From Leucobacter sp. 7(1) (GTDB lineage Bacteria > Actinomycetota > Actinomycetes > Actinomycetales > Microbacteriaceae), in NCBI RefSeq assembly GCF_900163635.1, contig NZ_FUID01000026.1:124001-188000 (forward strand): a DNA stretch of 64,000 nucleotides, in the 5' to 3' direction. Positions 16,550 through 24,657 of this stretch are shown piece after piece. The stretch's first letter is position 1. Every line of letters begins with the position of its first letter. The position numbers and the translations under genes were made by a program. The notes below the pieces were generated by a model. That model was not told the DNA's origin. It ran no database searches and worked only from the letters and a program-made list of their open reading frames with translations.

Positions 16550-17314
16550 ATGAGCACCGTTACCACCGAGGCTCCCGCACAGGTTGAGGACGCCCCCAAG
16601 CCCTTCACCGTGACGCTGCTGGTTCGTCGCTACCTCCCCGAGTCGGGGCGCGAGGCGTACTGGGAAGACTTCGACGTCGAGATGTACCCGACGGATCGAA
16701 TCCTTGACGCCCTGCACCGCATCAAGTGGGATCAGGACGGCACGCTGTCCTTCCGTCGCTCCTGCGCGCACGGCATTTGTGGTTCTGACGCGATGCGGAT
16801 CAACGGCCGCAACCGTCTCGCCTGCAAGACGCTGATCAAGGACCTCGATATTTCGAAGCCGATCTACGTTGAGGCGATCAAGGGCCTGCCGCTCGAGAAG
16901 GACCTCATCGTTGACATGGAGCCGTTCTTCGCGTCGTTCCGCGAGGTGCAGCCGTTCCTCGTTGCGGGCTCCAAGCCCGAGGGTGGCAAGGAGCGTATCC
17001 AGTCCATCGAGGATCGCGAGCGCTTCGACGACACGACTAAGTGCATCCTGTGCGCGGCGTGCACAACCTCCTGCCCCGTGTTCTGGACTGACGGCCAGTA
17101 CTTCGGTCCCGCAGCGATCGTGAACGCGCACCGATTCATCTTCGATTCGCGTGACGAGAACGCCGAGGTCCGCCTCGACATCCTCAACGACACCGAGGGC
17201 GTGTGGCGCTGCCGCACAACTTTCAACTGCACGGACGCCTGCCCGCGCGGTATCCAGGTGACCAAGGCCATCGCCGAGGTCAAGGCTGCGATCCGCACCG
17301 GCAAGACCTCCTAA
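16550..17314 (+). CDS. sdhB: Succinate dehydrogenase iron-sulfur subunit
   Basis: A 254-residue electron-transfer subunit of complex II. The [2Fe-2S] centre is bound by Cys72, Cys77, Asp80 and Cys92 (SCAHGICGSD). The [4Fe-4S] and [3Fe-4S] ligands are in CILCAACTTSCPVFW (Cys165, 168, 171, 175) and CTDACPRGI. It passes electrons from FAD in SdhA to quinone at SdhC/D. It starts four bases after the sdhA stop and ends the operon before a hairpin. Confidence 0.97.
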   Translation: MSTVTTEAPAQVEDAPKPFTVTLLVRRYLPESGREAYWEDFDVEMYPTDRILDALHRIKWDQDGTLSFRRSCAHGICGSDAMRINGRNRLACKTLIKDLDISKPIYVEAIKGLPLEKDLIVDMEPFFASFREVQPFLVAGSKPEGGKERIQSIEDRERFDDTTKCILCAACTTSCPVFWTDGQYFGPAAIVNAHRFIFDSRDENAEVRLDILNDTEGVWRCRTTFNCTDACPRGIQVTKAIAEVKAAIRTGKTS

Positions 17315-17321
17315 GTCCCGG

Positions 17322-17342
17322 TAGCGGGCCCGCGGCCCGCTA
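17322..17342 (+). terminator. Hairpin after sdhB
   Basis: A nine-bp stem (17322-17330 with 17334-17342) with a three-base loop lies eight bases after the sdhB stop. The 3' arm overlaps the -10 box (TAGCAT) of the next gene, so termination and new initiation are packed together. Confidence 0.55.
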
Positions 17343-17346
17343 GCAT
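17341..17346 (+). promoter_or_regulatory. -10 box of the leaderless YihY-type gene
   Basis: TAGCAT ends six bases before the ATG at 17353, the TANNNT spacing expected for a leaderless mRNA. No ribosome site lies in front of this ATG. Confidence 0.5.
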
Positions 17347-17352
17347 GGCAGC

Positions 17353-18327
17353 ATGACGACGCCTCACGATTCTTCTCCGGCCAACACCGAAGAAGAACGT
17401 GGGGCGTCTCGTGTTTCTGAGGTTGTGCAGCGGGGCATGACTGTGTGGCAGCGTATTCAACGAACCCATCCGTGGCGCACCTTCTCGCACTTCACGAATG
17501 TGGGTGGCAGTGTTCTGTCTGGCGGGATGAGCTACCAGGCGCTGTTTGCGGTATTCGCGGGCCTGTACGTCGGCTTCGGGACGTTCGGTATCTTTCTCCG
17601 TGGGCGCCCCGAGTTGCTGCAAACGCTGATCGATCAGCTCAACCTCCTCGTGCCCGGCCTCCTGGGAGAGGGGAGCGGCAGCGCCGTGGACATCTCCACG
17701 CTACTGGCGGCGCGCGCCCTCGACTGGACGAGCATCCTTGCCGGTGCCTCGCTCGTGTGGGTGGCGATCAACTGGTTCACCGGCACACGGCGCTCGATCC
17801 GGATCATCTTTGGTCTCGAAGTGAAGGAGTATCGGAACGCGGTGCTCCTGAAGCTCCGCGACCTCCTGCTGGCCGTGGGGTTTTTCGCGGCAATCCTTGT
17901 ATCCGCGGCCCTGACCGTGTTCAGCTCTGGGATCGTGGACTGGTTTTTCTCTGTGATTGGGGTGAACTCCGACGGCTGGTTCTTTGGCTGGGTGGGCACC
18001 CTCGTGCGGTACGGAGCAATGTACGTGTTCGACGTGCTTGTGCTGATCGCCGTGCATCGTCTCTTGGCTGAGGTCTACGTGCCGCGCTGGCCGCTCATCA
18101 CCGGCTGTGCCCTCGGCGGAATCGCATTGCTGGGCCTCAAGATCCTCGGCAGCGCACTGCTCGGTGGGGCCTCAAGCAACCCGCTGCTGGCGACCTTCGC
18201 GGTATTCATCGGCCTGTTGCTCTGGTTCAACTTCATCTGCCGCACGCTGCTCCTCACCGCCTCCTGGATCGCGACCGGCCAGGACCGCGAACTCGGCCTG
18301 CCCGAGCCGGTGGCAGCCAGCGCATAG
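17353..18327 (+). CDS. YihY/BrkB-family membrane protein
   Basis: A 324-residue protein with about six membrane segments, related to YihY/YhjD/BrkB (once annotated as ribonuclease BN). Typical features are the first segment region VGGSVLSGGMSYQALFAVFAGLY and YVPRWPLITGCALGGIALLGLKI. YhjD-type members are suspected to export lipids or lipopolysaccharide precursors, but no function is proven in actinobacteria. It follows sdhB and appears to have its own leaderless promoter. Confidence 0.85.
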   Translation: MTTPHDSSPANTEEERGASRVSEVVQRGMTVWQRIQRTHPWRTFSHFTNVGGSVLSGGMSYQALFAVFAGLYVGFGTFGIFLRGRPELLQTLIDQLNLLVPGLLGEGSGSAVDISTLLAARALDWTSILAGASLVWVAINWFTGTRRSIRIIFGLEVKEYRNAVLLKLRDLLLAVGFFAAILVSAALTVFSSGIVDWFFSVIGVNSDGWFFGWVGTLVRYGAMYVFDVLVLIAVHRLLAEVYVPRWPLITGCALGGIALLGLKILGSALLGGASSNPLLATFAVFIGLLLWFNFICRTLLLTASWIATGQDRELGLPEPVAASA

Positions 18328-18381
18328 CGTCCGGATCGCGCGCTACGCGCTGTTCACTGGCCCTCGGTATCCGGTGACGCC

Positions 18382-18387
18382 TAGGCT
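18382..18387 (+). promoter_or_regulatory. -10 box of leaderless deoA
   Basis: TAGGCT ends six bases before the deoA ATG at 18394, and no ribosome site is visible. The same hexamer stands in front of the punA-type and MarR genes in this window. Confidence 0.6.
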
Positions 18388-18393
18388 GTCAGT

Positions 18394-19695
18394 ATGCAGG
18401 ATCGCCGCGCTCCGGAGCCCCACGACGTTGTCGATTTGATCGGGGCGAAGCGCCACGCCCGTGAATTGAGCACGGCGGAGATCGCGTGGGTCGTGGATGC
18501 CTTCACCCGCGGTGTGGTTGCGCCGGAACAGATGAGCGCCCTCTTGATGGCGATCGTGATTCAGGGCATGGAGCGGCGCGAGATCCGTGACCTGACGGCC
18601 GCGATGATCGCGAGCGGTGAACGGTTGAGTTTCTCCGGCCTCGGGCGTCCCGCGATCGATAAACACTCGACCGGGGGCGTCGGCGACAAGATCACGCTGC
18701 CGCTGGTGCCGCTCCTCGCATCGCTCGGGGTCGCCGTGCCACAACTCTCTGGACGGGGGCTCGGGCACACTGGGGGTACGCTCGACAAGCTCGAGTCGAT
18801 TCCAGGCTGGCGAGCGGCGCTCTCCACCGAGGAGATGACCGCAGTGCTGCGGGACACCGGCGGTGTGATCTGCGCGGCGGGCCCGGGGCTCGCTCCGGCG
18901 GACCGTGCCATGTACGCGCTCCGTGACGTGACGGGAACCGTCGCCGCGGTACCGCTCATCGCTTCTTCGATCATGAGCAAGAAGATCGCTGAGGGTGCGG
19001 ACGGTCTTGTGCTCGACGTGAAGTTCGGATCTGGTGCTTTTCTCCCCGCACTCGATGACGCTCAGGAACTCGCCACGACAATGGTGCAGCTTGGCGCAGA
19101 CTCAGGGCTTCGCACGGTCGCCCTGCTCACCGACATGGATGCACCGCTGGGGCGCGCTGTTGGAAACGCGAATGAGGTCCGCGAATCGATCGAGGTGCTG
19201 CAGGGTGAGGGGCCGACGGACGTCGTGGAGCTGACACTCGCGCTCGCGCGGGAGATGCTGGATCTTGCGGGGATGCCGGATGTGGATCCGGCACCCGCGC
19301 TCCGTGATGGCCGGGCTTGGGACGCGTGGCGGCGAATCATCGCGGCGCAGGGCGGGGATCCCGACGCCGCGTTGCCGGTTGCACGTGAAACGGAGCTTGT
19401 GCGCGCAGGGGCCGACGGGATTGTGCAGCGCGTCGACGCGAGAGCCGTCGGCATTGGTGCCTGGCGGCTCGGGGCCGGGCGAGCGCGTCCGGGCGACCCT
19501 GTGGACCATGCAGCGGGCGTCGAGGTGCTGGTGCGCCCCGGAGACACGGTGCGCGCGGGGGATCCGCTATTCGAGGCCCGGTGCGATGACGTGGGCCGTA
19601 TGGCGCGCGGCCTGGAATCTCTCAGCGGTGCCGTCGAACTCGGGGCTGAGGTGCCGAAGCCCCGCCCGCTCGTCGCAGGCCGCGTTACCGCGTAA
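18394..19695 (+). CDS. deoA: Thymidine phosphorylase
   Basis: A 433-residue enzyme that splits thymidine (and deoxyuridine) with phosphate to the base and 2-deoxyribose 1-phosphate. The family signature SGRGLGHTGGTLDKLESIPG is intact, as are KHSTGGVGDK (phosphate site) and the C-terminal glycine-rich barrel sandwich domain. Its product can be used by a phosphopentomutase-type enzyme and a DeoC aldolase. The last 11 bases overlap tail-to-tail with nnrD. Confidence 0.95.
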   Translation: MQDRRAPEPHDVVDLIGAKRHARELSTAEIAWVVDAFTRGVVAPEQMSALLMAIVIQGMERREIRDLTAAMIASGERLSFSGLGRPAIDKHSTGGVGDKITLPLVPLLASLGVAVPQLSGRGLGHTGGTLDKLESIPGWRAALSTEEMTAVLRDTGGVICAAGPGLAPADRAMYALRDVTGTVAAVPLIASSIMSKKIAEGADGLVLDVKFGSGAFLPALDDAQELATTMVQLGADSGLRTVALLTDMDAPLGRAVGNANEVRESIEVLQGEGPTDVVELTLALAREMLDLAGMPDVDPAPALRDGRAWDAWRRIIAAQGGDPDAALPVARETELVRAGADGIVQRVDARAVGIGAWRLGAGRARPGDPVDHAAGVEVLVRPGDTVRAGDPLFEARCDDVGRMARGLESLSGAVELGAEVPKPRPLVAGRVTA

Positions 19696-20638
19696 GCCGG
19701 GTCGTGGGCTCTGGCTCGCCCGGGGAAGCGAGCTGCGCAAACGCCGCAGGGATCGCCTCGGCCACGTCGAGCGCAGTGACGGGGCGGCCAAGCCTTCCCG
19801 CGTGTTGCGGCGACGATTCGGGAGGTTCTCCCGCCGCGATCCGGGCAGCCCGATCGTGCAGCAGCGCGCCCGCGATCCCCAACTCCGCGAGCACCGTCGA
19901 ATCCTCGCGAACCGTGTGGGCGTGTGTAGCGAGGAGGGCGCCGAGGATCCCGGCGAGTACGTCGCCGGTCCCGGCCGAGGCGAGCCACGGGGTCGCCGGT
20001 CCGGCGTACCGCGCCGGGGCGTCGGGGCTTGCGCACACGGTGATCGAACCCTTCAGGAGGACTGTGCTGCCGAGGGCTGAGGCCAGCCGCTCGGTTGCCG
20101 CCGCACGCTCGACCACTGCCGTTGGATCCCGCAGATCCGGCGGCACGGGTCCGAGGCCGGCCGCATCCCACAGCCGAGCAAACTCTCCGGCGTGCGGCGT
20201 CAGCAGGAGGGGTGCGCTTGTCGTGCCCACCAGATCCAGTGCCCCGGCATCCACCACCACCGGAGCGGAGCCGTCGATCAGTTCCCTGAGTTGTGCCGTC
20301 TCCTGGGGTGTCCGGGTGACGGGGTCCGTGCCCGATCCGATGAGCCAGGCATCGTTCGCCCGCTCAGAAGCCCCGAACACCGTTTCGGGTCGTGCCGCGA
20401 GCACCGCCGCCGCGGACGTGGGAAGGCCGAGGTCGCGGGGCGCGGTGGATGCCGGCGGGACATAGCGAAGCACACCCACTCCGGTGCGCCAGGCAGCGGT
20501 CACGCTGAGGACCGCGGCCCCCGGGTACTCTGGTGCGCCTGTTCGGACGCCGAGCACGCCCCGCCGGTACTTGTCGTCGTCCGCGCCGGGCTGCCGCAGC
20601 CAGCTGGCGACGGATGCGGGGGCGCGGTGGGTGGTCAT
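19685..20638 (-). CDS. nnrD: ADP-dependent NAD(P)H-hydrate dehydratase
   Basis: A 317-residue repair enzyme that uses ADP to dehydrate damaged NADHX/NADPHX back to NAD(P)H. Family motifs are TPHAGEFARLW, VLLKGSITVCA and the nucleotide-site ASAGTGDVLAGILGALLA. It is the stand-alone dehydratase, without the fused epimerase domain found in E. coli NnrD (YjeF). The ATG at 20638 shares one base with the stop of the upstream mutase gene (TGATG), so the two are co-translated; a longer frame is not supported. Confidence 0.93.
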   Translation of the reverse strand: MTTHRAPASVASWLRQPGADDDKYRRGVLGVRTGAPEYPGAAVLSVTAAWRTGVGVLRYVPPASTAPRDLGLPTSAAAVLAARPETVFGASERANDAWLIGSGTDPVTRTPQETAQLRELIDGSAPVVVDAGALDLVGTTSAPLLLTPHAGEFARLWDAAGLGPVPPDLRDPTAVVERAAATERLASALGSTVLLKGSITVCASPDAPARYAGPATPWLASAGTGDVLAGILGALLATHAHTVREDSTVLAELGIAGALLHDRAARIAAGEPPESSPQHAGRLGRPVTALDVAEAIPAAFAQLASPGEPEPTTRLTR

Positions 20639-22440
20639 CAGCCCTCGGATGGGTCCTGAAGCTGGGCGAGCACGGCTTGCACCGCGGCGGTGAGATCGAC
20701 GAGCGCGGATTCCGCGGCGCTCCGGCTGCTGGCCGCGTCCCCCTCGTTCGCATAGGTGTCGAGGTATAGCTTGAGCTTCGGTTCGGTTCCGCTCGGACGA
20801 ATCATGACCCGCGACCCGTCCGCGAGGTCGAAGCGCAGTACGTCGGCGGGGACCTCTGCTGCGCCAGGGAGCAGTAGATCCTGGAGTCGTTCCACTGCGA
20901 CCCCGCCAAAACTCTCGGGCGGCGCGTGTCGGATCCGGGCCGCGAGCGCCGAGGCCGCCGACATCGAGTCGAGTCGGAGCGTGATCTGACCGCTCGCGAA
21001 GTGGCCAAAGCGCTCGCTCGCCTCGTCGAGGAGATCCCAGACTGTGCGCCCCTCCGCGGCGAGCTCGCGGGCCATCGCGACGGCGTCGACGCTTGCGGAG
21101 ATCCCATCCTTGTCCCGGACAATCTCGGGGTGTGTCAGGTATCCGAGCGCTTCTTCGAACCCGAAAATGAGGCCCGGTGTCCGCGACACCCATTTGAATC
21201 CGGAGAGTGTCTCGGCGTAGTCGAGCTCATACTCGGCGGCGACCGCGCGTAGTGCCGGTGAGGACACGATTGTGCAGGCCAGCGTCCCCGTCGGGCAACC
21301 GTCGGTTTCTGCGGCACGCGCCCAGGCGCGCTCGGCCGCGCGCCAGCCCAGGAGCAGGCCGAGCTCGTTCCCCGTGAGTCGGCGATAGCACGTGGGATCT
21401 GCGGGATCCGGCGCGGCGAGGGCAAGTCGGTCCGCGTCCGGATCGTGCGCGACGATAAGTTCCGCGCCGTGGTGCTGCCCGACGCGGTACGCGAGATCGA
21501 GCGCGCCTGGCTCCTCCGGGTTCGGGAAGTCAACGGTCGGGAAGGCGCCGTCGGGCTGATCCTGCTCCGGGACCGGGATCACCGCGGGGAGCCCCGCGGC
21601 GGAGAAGACGCGCTTCGCGAGTTCGGATCCGACTCCGTGCATGGCCGTGTAGACGATCCGCAGGGACGCGTCTGAGCCCTTCGCGATGCCGGAGCCGTCC
21701 GGGCGTTGGGGGAGCCCCGCGAGCACCGCGGCCGCCGTCTCGGACACATAGGCGTTTGCCACTGACGTATCGAGCACTGTGTAGTCGCCGGAGCGAGGGA
21801 GGTCCGCGAGAGGCCGCGCCGCGACCTCGTTGATGTGCGCGGCAATCGTGGCATCGACCGGGGGGACGATCTGCGAGCCCGAGTCGGCGTCGCCGAGGTA
21901 CACCTTGTACCCGTTGTCGCGCGGCGGGTTGTGACTCGCAGTGATCATGACGCCTGCCGAGGCACTGAGGTGGCGTACCGCAAACGCGGTCAACGGGGTG
22001 GGCCCCGCCGCGGGGAAGAGCATGACGCGCACGCCGGCACCGGCCATGATCTCCGCGGCATCTCGAGCGAATACCTCGGAGTTCACGCGACCATCGAAGC
22101 CGATCACCACGGACGGTGGCTCGGATGTTTCGCCGCGCGCGGCCCGTTGGTGCAGGTACGCAGCGAAGCCCGCGCTCGTCTGAGCCACCACAACTCGGTT
22201 CATGCGAGCCGGGCCTGCGCCCAGGGGGCCGCGGAGCCCCGCCGTCCCAAACGCGAGCCGCCCGGAGAACGCGTCCCCCAAGGACGCCCGGGCTGCCTGA
22301 TCGCCGGAGGTGGCCTGTGCGATCCACTCCACGGCTTCTTGCCGGGTCTCGGGATCGGGATCTTGGGCCGCCCACGCGGTCGCTGCCGCAATCACACTGT
22401 CGTCAGCGACCACCGGTGCATCCCCCGTACGCAATCCCAT
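20638..22440 (-). CDS. pmmB: Phosphomannomutase/phosphoglucomutase-family enzyme
   Basis: A 600-residue alpha-D-phosphohexomutase. The phospho-serine is Ser169 in TASHNPP; the metal loop DPDADR is at residues 333-338; the sugar-binding GFEEALGYL and phosphate-binding RPSGTEPKLKLY follow. The length fits the PmmB/PgcA group, members of which act on mannose, glucose or pentose phosphates. Near deoA and a purine nucleoside phosphorylase it could act as the phosphopentomutase of nucleoside breakdown. The ATG at 22440 has GGGAGGGAG upstream; the longer frame is rejected. Confidence 0.9.
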   Translation of the reverse strand: MGLRTGDAPVVADDSVIAAATAWAAQDPDPETRQEAVEWIAQATSGDQAARASLGDAFSGRLAFGTAGLRGPLGAGPARMNRVVVAQTSAGFAAYLHQRAARGETSEPPSVVIGFDGRVNSEVFARDAAEIMAGAGVRVMLFPAAGPTPLTAFAVRHLSASAGVMITASHNPPRDNGYKVYLGDADSGSQIVPPVDATIAAHINEVAARPLADLPRSGDYTVLDTSVANAYVSETAAAVLAGLPQRPDGSGIAKGSDASLRIVYTAMHGVGSELAKRVFSAAGLPAVIPVPEQDQPDGAFPTVDFPNPEEPGALDLAYRVGQHHGAELIVAHDPDADRLALAAPDPADPTCYRRLTGNELGLLLGWRAAERAWARAAETDGCPTGTLACTIVSSPALRAVAAEYELDYAETLSGFKWVSRTPGLIFGFEEALGYLTHPEIVRDKDGISASVDAVAMARELAAEGRTVWDLLDEASERFGHFASGQITLRLDSMSAASALAARIRHAPPESFGGVAVERLQDLLLPGAAEVPADVLRFDLADGSRVMIRPSGTEPKLKLYLDTYANEGDAASSRSAAESALVDLTAAVQAVLAQLQDPSEG

Positions 22441-22575
22441 CGCGTGTTCTCCCTCCCACGGCACGCGCCGAAGTCTTTTCACGCTACCACCCACACATGC
22501 AACCCGCCCGGAGCGCGAGTAGGCTATCTGCGGGTGTCGGATCCGGCACCTCACCGACTGTTGAGAGGACCGCCC

Positions 22576-22695
22576 ATGTGCGCTTCCGTGCGCTGCGAAA
22601 ACTGCAGCAAGATGACCTGGGCTGGCTGTGGCGAGCACATCGAAGAGGCGCTCGCGGGTGTCCCCGCAGCCGAGCGCTGCAGCTGCGCCCGCTAA
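22576..22695 (+). CDS. 39-residue Cys-rich protein
   Basis: A very small protein with six cysteines: Cys2, Cys7, Cys10, Cys18, Cys35 and Cys37. The CENC pair and the WAGCGEHIEEAL and RCSC segments look like those of short conserved actinobacterial proteins of unknown function, and the Cys pattern suggests a metal (probably zinc) knuckle. An AGAGGA ribosome site lies six bases before the ATG, and TAGGCT at 22520-22525 could be the -10 box with a 44-base leader. It is divergent from pmmB. Confidence 0.75.
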   Translation: MCASVRCENCSKMTWAGCGEHIEEALAGVPAAERCSCAR

Positions 22696-22752
22696 TTCCC
22701 TGCCGAGCCGCAGATCCGGCCCCGCCCGAGTCGCACAGTTTCACCAGGGCAT

Positions 22753-22814
22753 CGGAGATTCACGAGCGTGCAGGAGATGTTCCTCAATTCACGCGCTGAA
22801 GTCGTGAATCTCCG
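22753..22814. terminator. Long nested hairpin between convergent genes
   Basis: A perfect 13-bp outer stem (22753-22765 with 22802-22814) encloses GCGTG/CACGC (22766-22770, 22790-22794) and AGGA/TCCT (22772-22775, 22781-22784). It lies between the ends of the Cys-rich gene and the ABM monooxygenase, so a two-way terminator is plausible. The motif ATTCACG also occurs as a direct copy inside, which a simple terminator would not need. Confidence 0.55.
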
Positions 22815-22850
22815 TGTCTTTGGTGCAAGCGGGCGGGTGCGGGACGAGGG

Positions 22851-23141
22851 TTAGTCGAATTCCACAGCCCGGAGCCGCTGCGCGTTCGCCGCGGTCTCCA
22901 GTGGCTCCAGTGCGGCCATCGCCTCCCGGAAATGCGGAGTGCGCGTGTGCGCCTCGAGGTCGGCCTCTGAACGCCAACACTCGGCGAGCACAAATGCCGC
23001 CGGGTCCTCCACATCCGCGAGGAGTTCGTAACTGAGGCAGCCCGCTTCTTCGCGCGTGGCCCGGATCAGTTCGGCGTAGACGGCGAGCGCCTCGGCGCGG
23101 TGTTCAGTCTCGATCCGGCAGGGGACAAGAATACGCAGCAC
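22851..23141 (-). CDS. Antibiotic biosynthesis monooxygenase (ABM) domain protein
   Basis: A 96-residue single-domain ABM/YgiN-type protein with a dimeric ferredoxin-like fold. Typical features are CLSYELLADVEDPAAFVLAECWRSEADLEAHTRTPHF. Members act as cofactor-free monooxygenases on quinol-like compounds or have no known activity. The GTG start follows a GAGG ribosome site. No neighbour on the same strand gives a clear pathway. Confidence 0.85.
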   Translation of the reverse strand: MLRILVPCRIETEHRAEALAVYAELIRATREEAGCLSYELLADVEDPAAFVLAECWRSEADLEAHTRTPHFREAMAALEPLETAANAQRLRAVEFD

Positions 23142-23190
23142 GGGGCCTCCTCGGGATCAGTGTCCCAGCCTATCGGCGGAAACTCCGGCG

Positions 23191-24630
23191 TTACTCTGCC
23201 TCGGGTGGTGGATCGTTGGGGGCGAGGTCACCGCAGCCGATCGCTGCCTGCACCGCAAGCCAGCACTCCGCGGTGTCCTCCATCGAGGAGAGATCGCGCC
23301 CAATGATTTTCTCGATGCGCGAGATCCGTGCGATCAGAGTCTGCCGATGCACAAACAGGCGTTCGGACGCGCGCACCCAACTGCGGTTCTCCTCCAGGAA
23401 AATCCGCAGCGTGTGGGTGAGCGACGTCCCGCGCTGCTCGTCGTAGATACGGAGCGGGCCGAGCACTTGCCGGGCGATGCCGCGCAGCTGTTCGGGATCA
23501 TTGGGCAGGAAAAGGGAGGTTGCTTCCTGCTCATCGAACCGCATCACCTGACCGGATTGGTGTGCGCGGATCAGGGCGCTCCGCGCCTGCCGCAGCGCGT
23601 TCGGAATTGTCGCGAGATCGGTGAACGTCGCGCTCACCCCGATGCCGGAACGGGTATCGGCGAGTGCTCCCAGCAGTGGCTCGATCGGGTCGCCCGACCC
23701 CATGAGGACGAGCACCTGGCCATCTTTGAGGGTGGCAAGGGCGGGAACCCGACTGGTGCCGAAGGCCGCATGCACCTGATCGAGCGTTGCTCTGGCGTCC
23801 GGGTGGTGAGAAACGGCGAGCAGGTATGGCGGGTGCACCCCGTAGGCCTCGACCAAGTGCTCAGAGGGGGCGGATGCCACCGACTCGTCGCACAGATCAC
23901 CGAGCAGGAGAGAGCCGTGCAGCCAATCGCTGCGACGCGCGGCAACCTTCACCGCGAGCGCGTTGTCAACGATGCCAGCGGCGTGCTGCAGAATCGCACG
24001 GTCAATCGGCCCCGCGTGAGAGATTTGGAGCTCAGGTTCGCCGGGAGACAGTAGCGGGACCGCCCACAGTCCCGCATCCAACTGGCGGAACGCCCCGGGC
24101 CCGGCACCGCGCTCGTGCGGGTGCAGGCTCAGGTCAGCGCTGAGGATCCGCCCCAGCTCGTCGAGGAGTGCGTCGATCGCGTCGTCGACATCGTGTTCGC
24201 CGAGCGCCGCGTAGAGCTGCTCGGTCTGCTGCACCCGGGCGGCACGTTCCTGCTGCCCCGCTTCAGCAACGGCCATCGCGAGCGCCACGAACCGAACCTG
24301 ATACTCGGTTTGCAGCACCGGGAACCCGAGCTGCGTGGCGTGGGCCAGCGCCTCGGGAGTGAACGGGTGCGCCGGCATCTCGGCATCGATGGTGATCGCC
24401 GCGATTCCGGCGTCGTGCATGCCCGTCAGGTAGGCGCACTGCGCGGCTGTTCCCTCGGGAACGCCGATTCCCGTCGTCATGACAAGCGCATGCTTCCCGA
24501 GCCACTGCCAGGGCGCCGGCTGCTCGCAGACATGCGCCCACTCAATTTGTCGGTCCTCCCCGATCCCGGGTGTCAGCGACGTGGTGCCGGCACCGGCCAG
24601 ATCGAGCAGCGACCTCACCGTGAAGGTCAT
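23191..24630 (-). CDS. PucR-family transcriptional regulator
   Basis: A 479-residue regulator: PucR-type N-terminal domain (residues 1-120, SLLDLAGAGTTSL then HALVMTTGIGVP), a GGDEF-like middle part and a C-terminal helix-turn-helix (about 415-470, RIFLEENRSWVRASERLFVHRQTLIARISRI). Proteins of this family activate purine, amino acid and polyamine catabolism. It lies 27 bases after an amine oxidase on the same strand, and a leaderless -10 box in that gap suggests it can also be transcribed alone. Its likely targets are the oxidase and the divergent ABC operon at 26191. Confidence 0.88.
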   Translation of the reverse strand: MTFTVRSLLDLAGAGTTSLTPGIGEDRQIEWAHVCEQPAPWQWLGKHALVMTTGIGVPEGTAAQCAYLTGMHDAGIAAITIDAEMPAHPFTPEALAHATQLGFPVLQTEYQVRFVALAMAVAEAGQQERAARVQQTEQLYAALGEHDVDDAIDALLDELGRILSADLSLHPHERGAGPGAFRQLDAGLWAVPLLSPGEPELQISHAGPIDRAILQHAAGIVDNALAVKVAARRSDWLHGSLLLGDLCDESVASAPSEHLVEAYGVHPPYLLAVSHHPDARATLDQVHAAFGTSRVPALATLKDGQVLVLMGSGDPIEPLLGALADTRSGIGVSATFTDLATIPNALRQARSALIRAHQSGQVMRFDEQEATSLFLPNDPEQLRGIARQVLGPLRIYDEQRGTSLTHTLRIFLEENRSWVRASERLFVHRQTLIARISRIEKIIGRDLSSMEDTAECWLAVQAAIGCGDLAPNDPPPEAE

Positions 24631-24636
24631 GGCTTC

Positions 24637-24642
24637 AGCATA
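24637..24642 (-). promoter_or_regulatory. -10 box of the leaderless PucR gene
   Basis: TATGCT on the minus strand ends six bases before the ATG at 24630, inside the 27-base gap after the amine oxidase gene. No ribosome site is visible. Confidence 0.45.
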
Positions 24643-24657
24643 CGCGGGCCGGGCGTA

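Noticed and set aside
14603-17131. Long minus-strand open frames (442 and 398 codons) opposite sdhA and sdhB
   Set aside because: They mirror well-supported sdhA and sdhB and have compositions rich in Val, Arg, Leu and His without any recognisable domain, as expected from GC-rich third positions.
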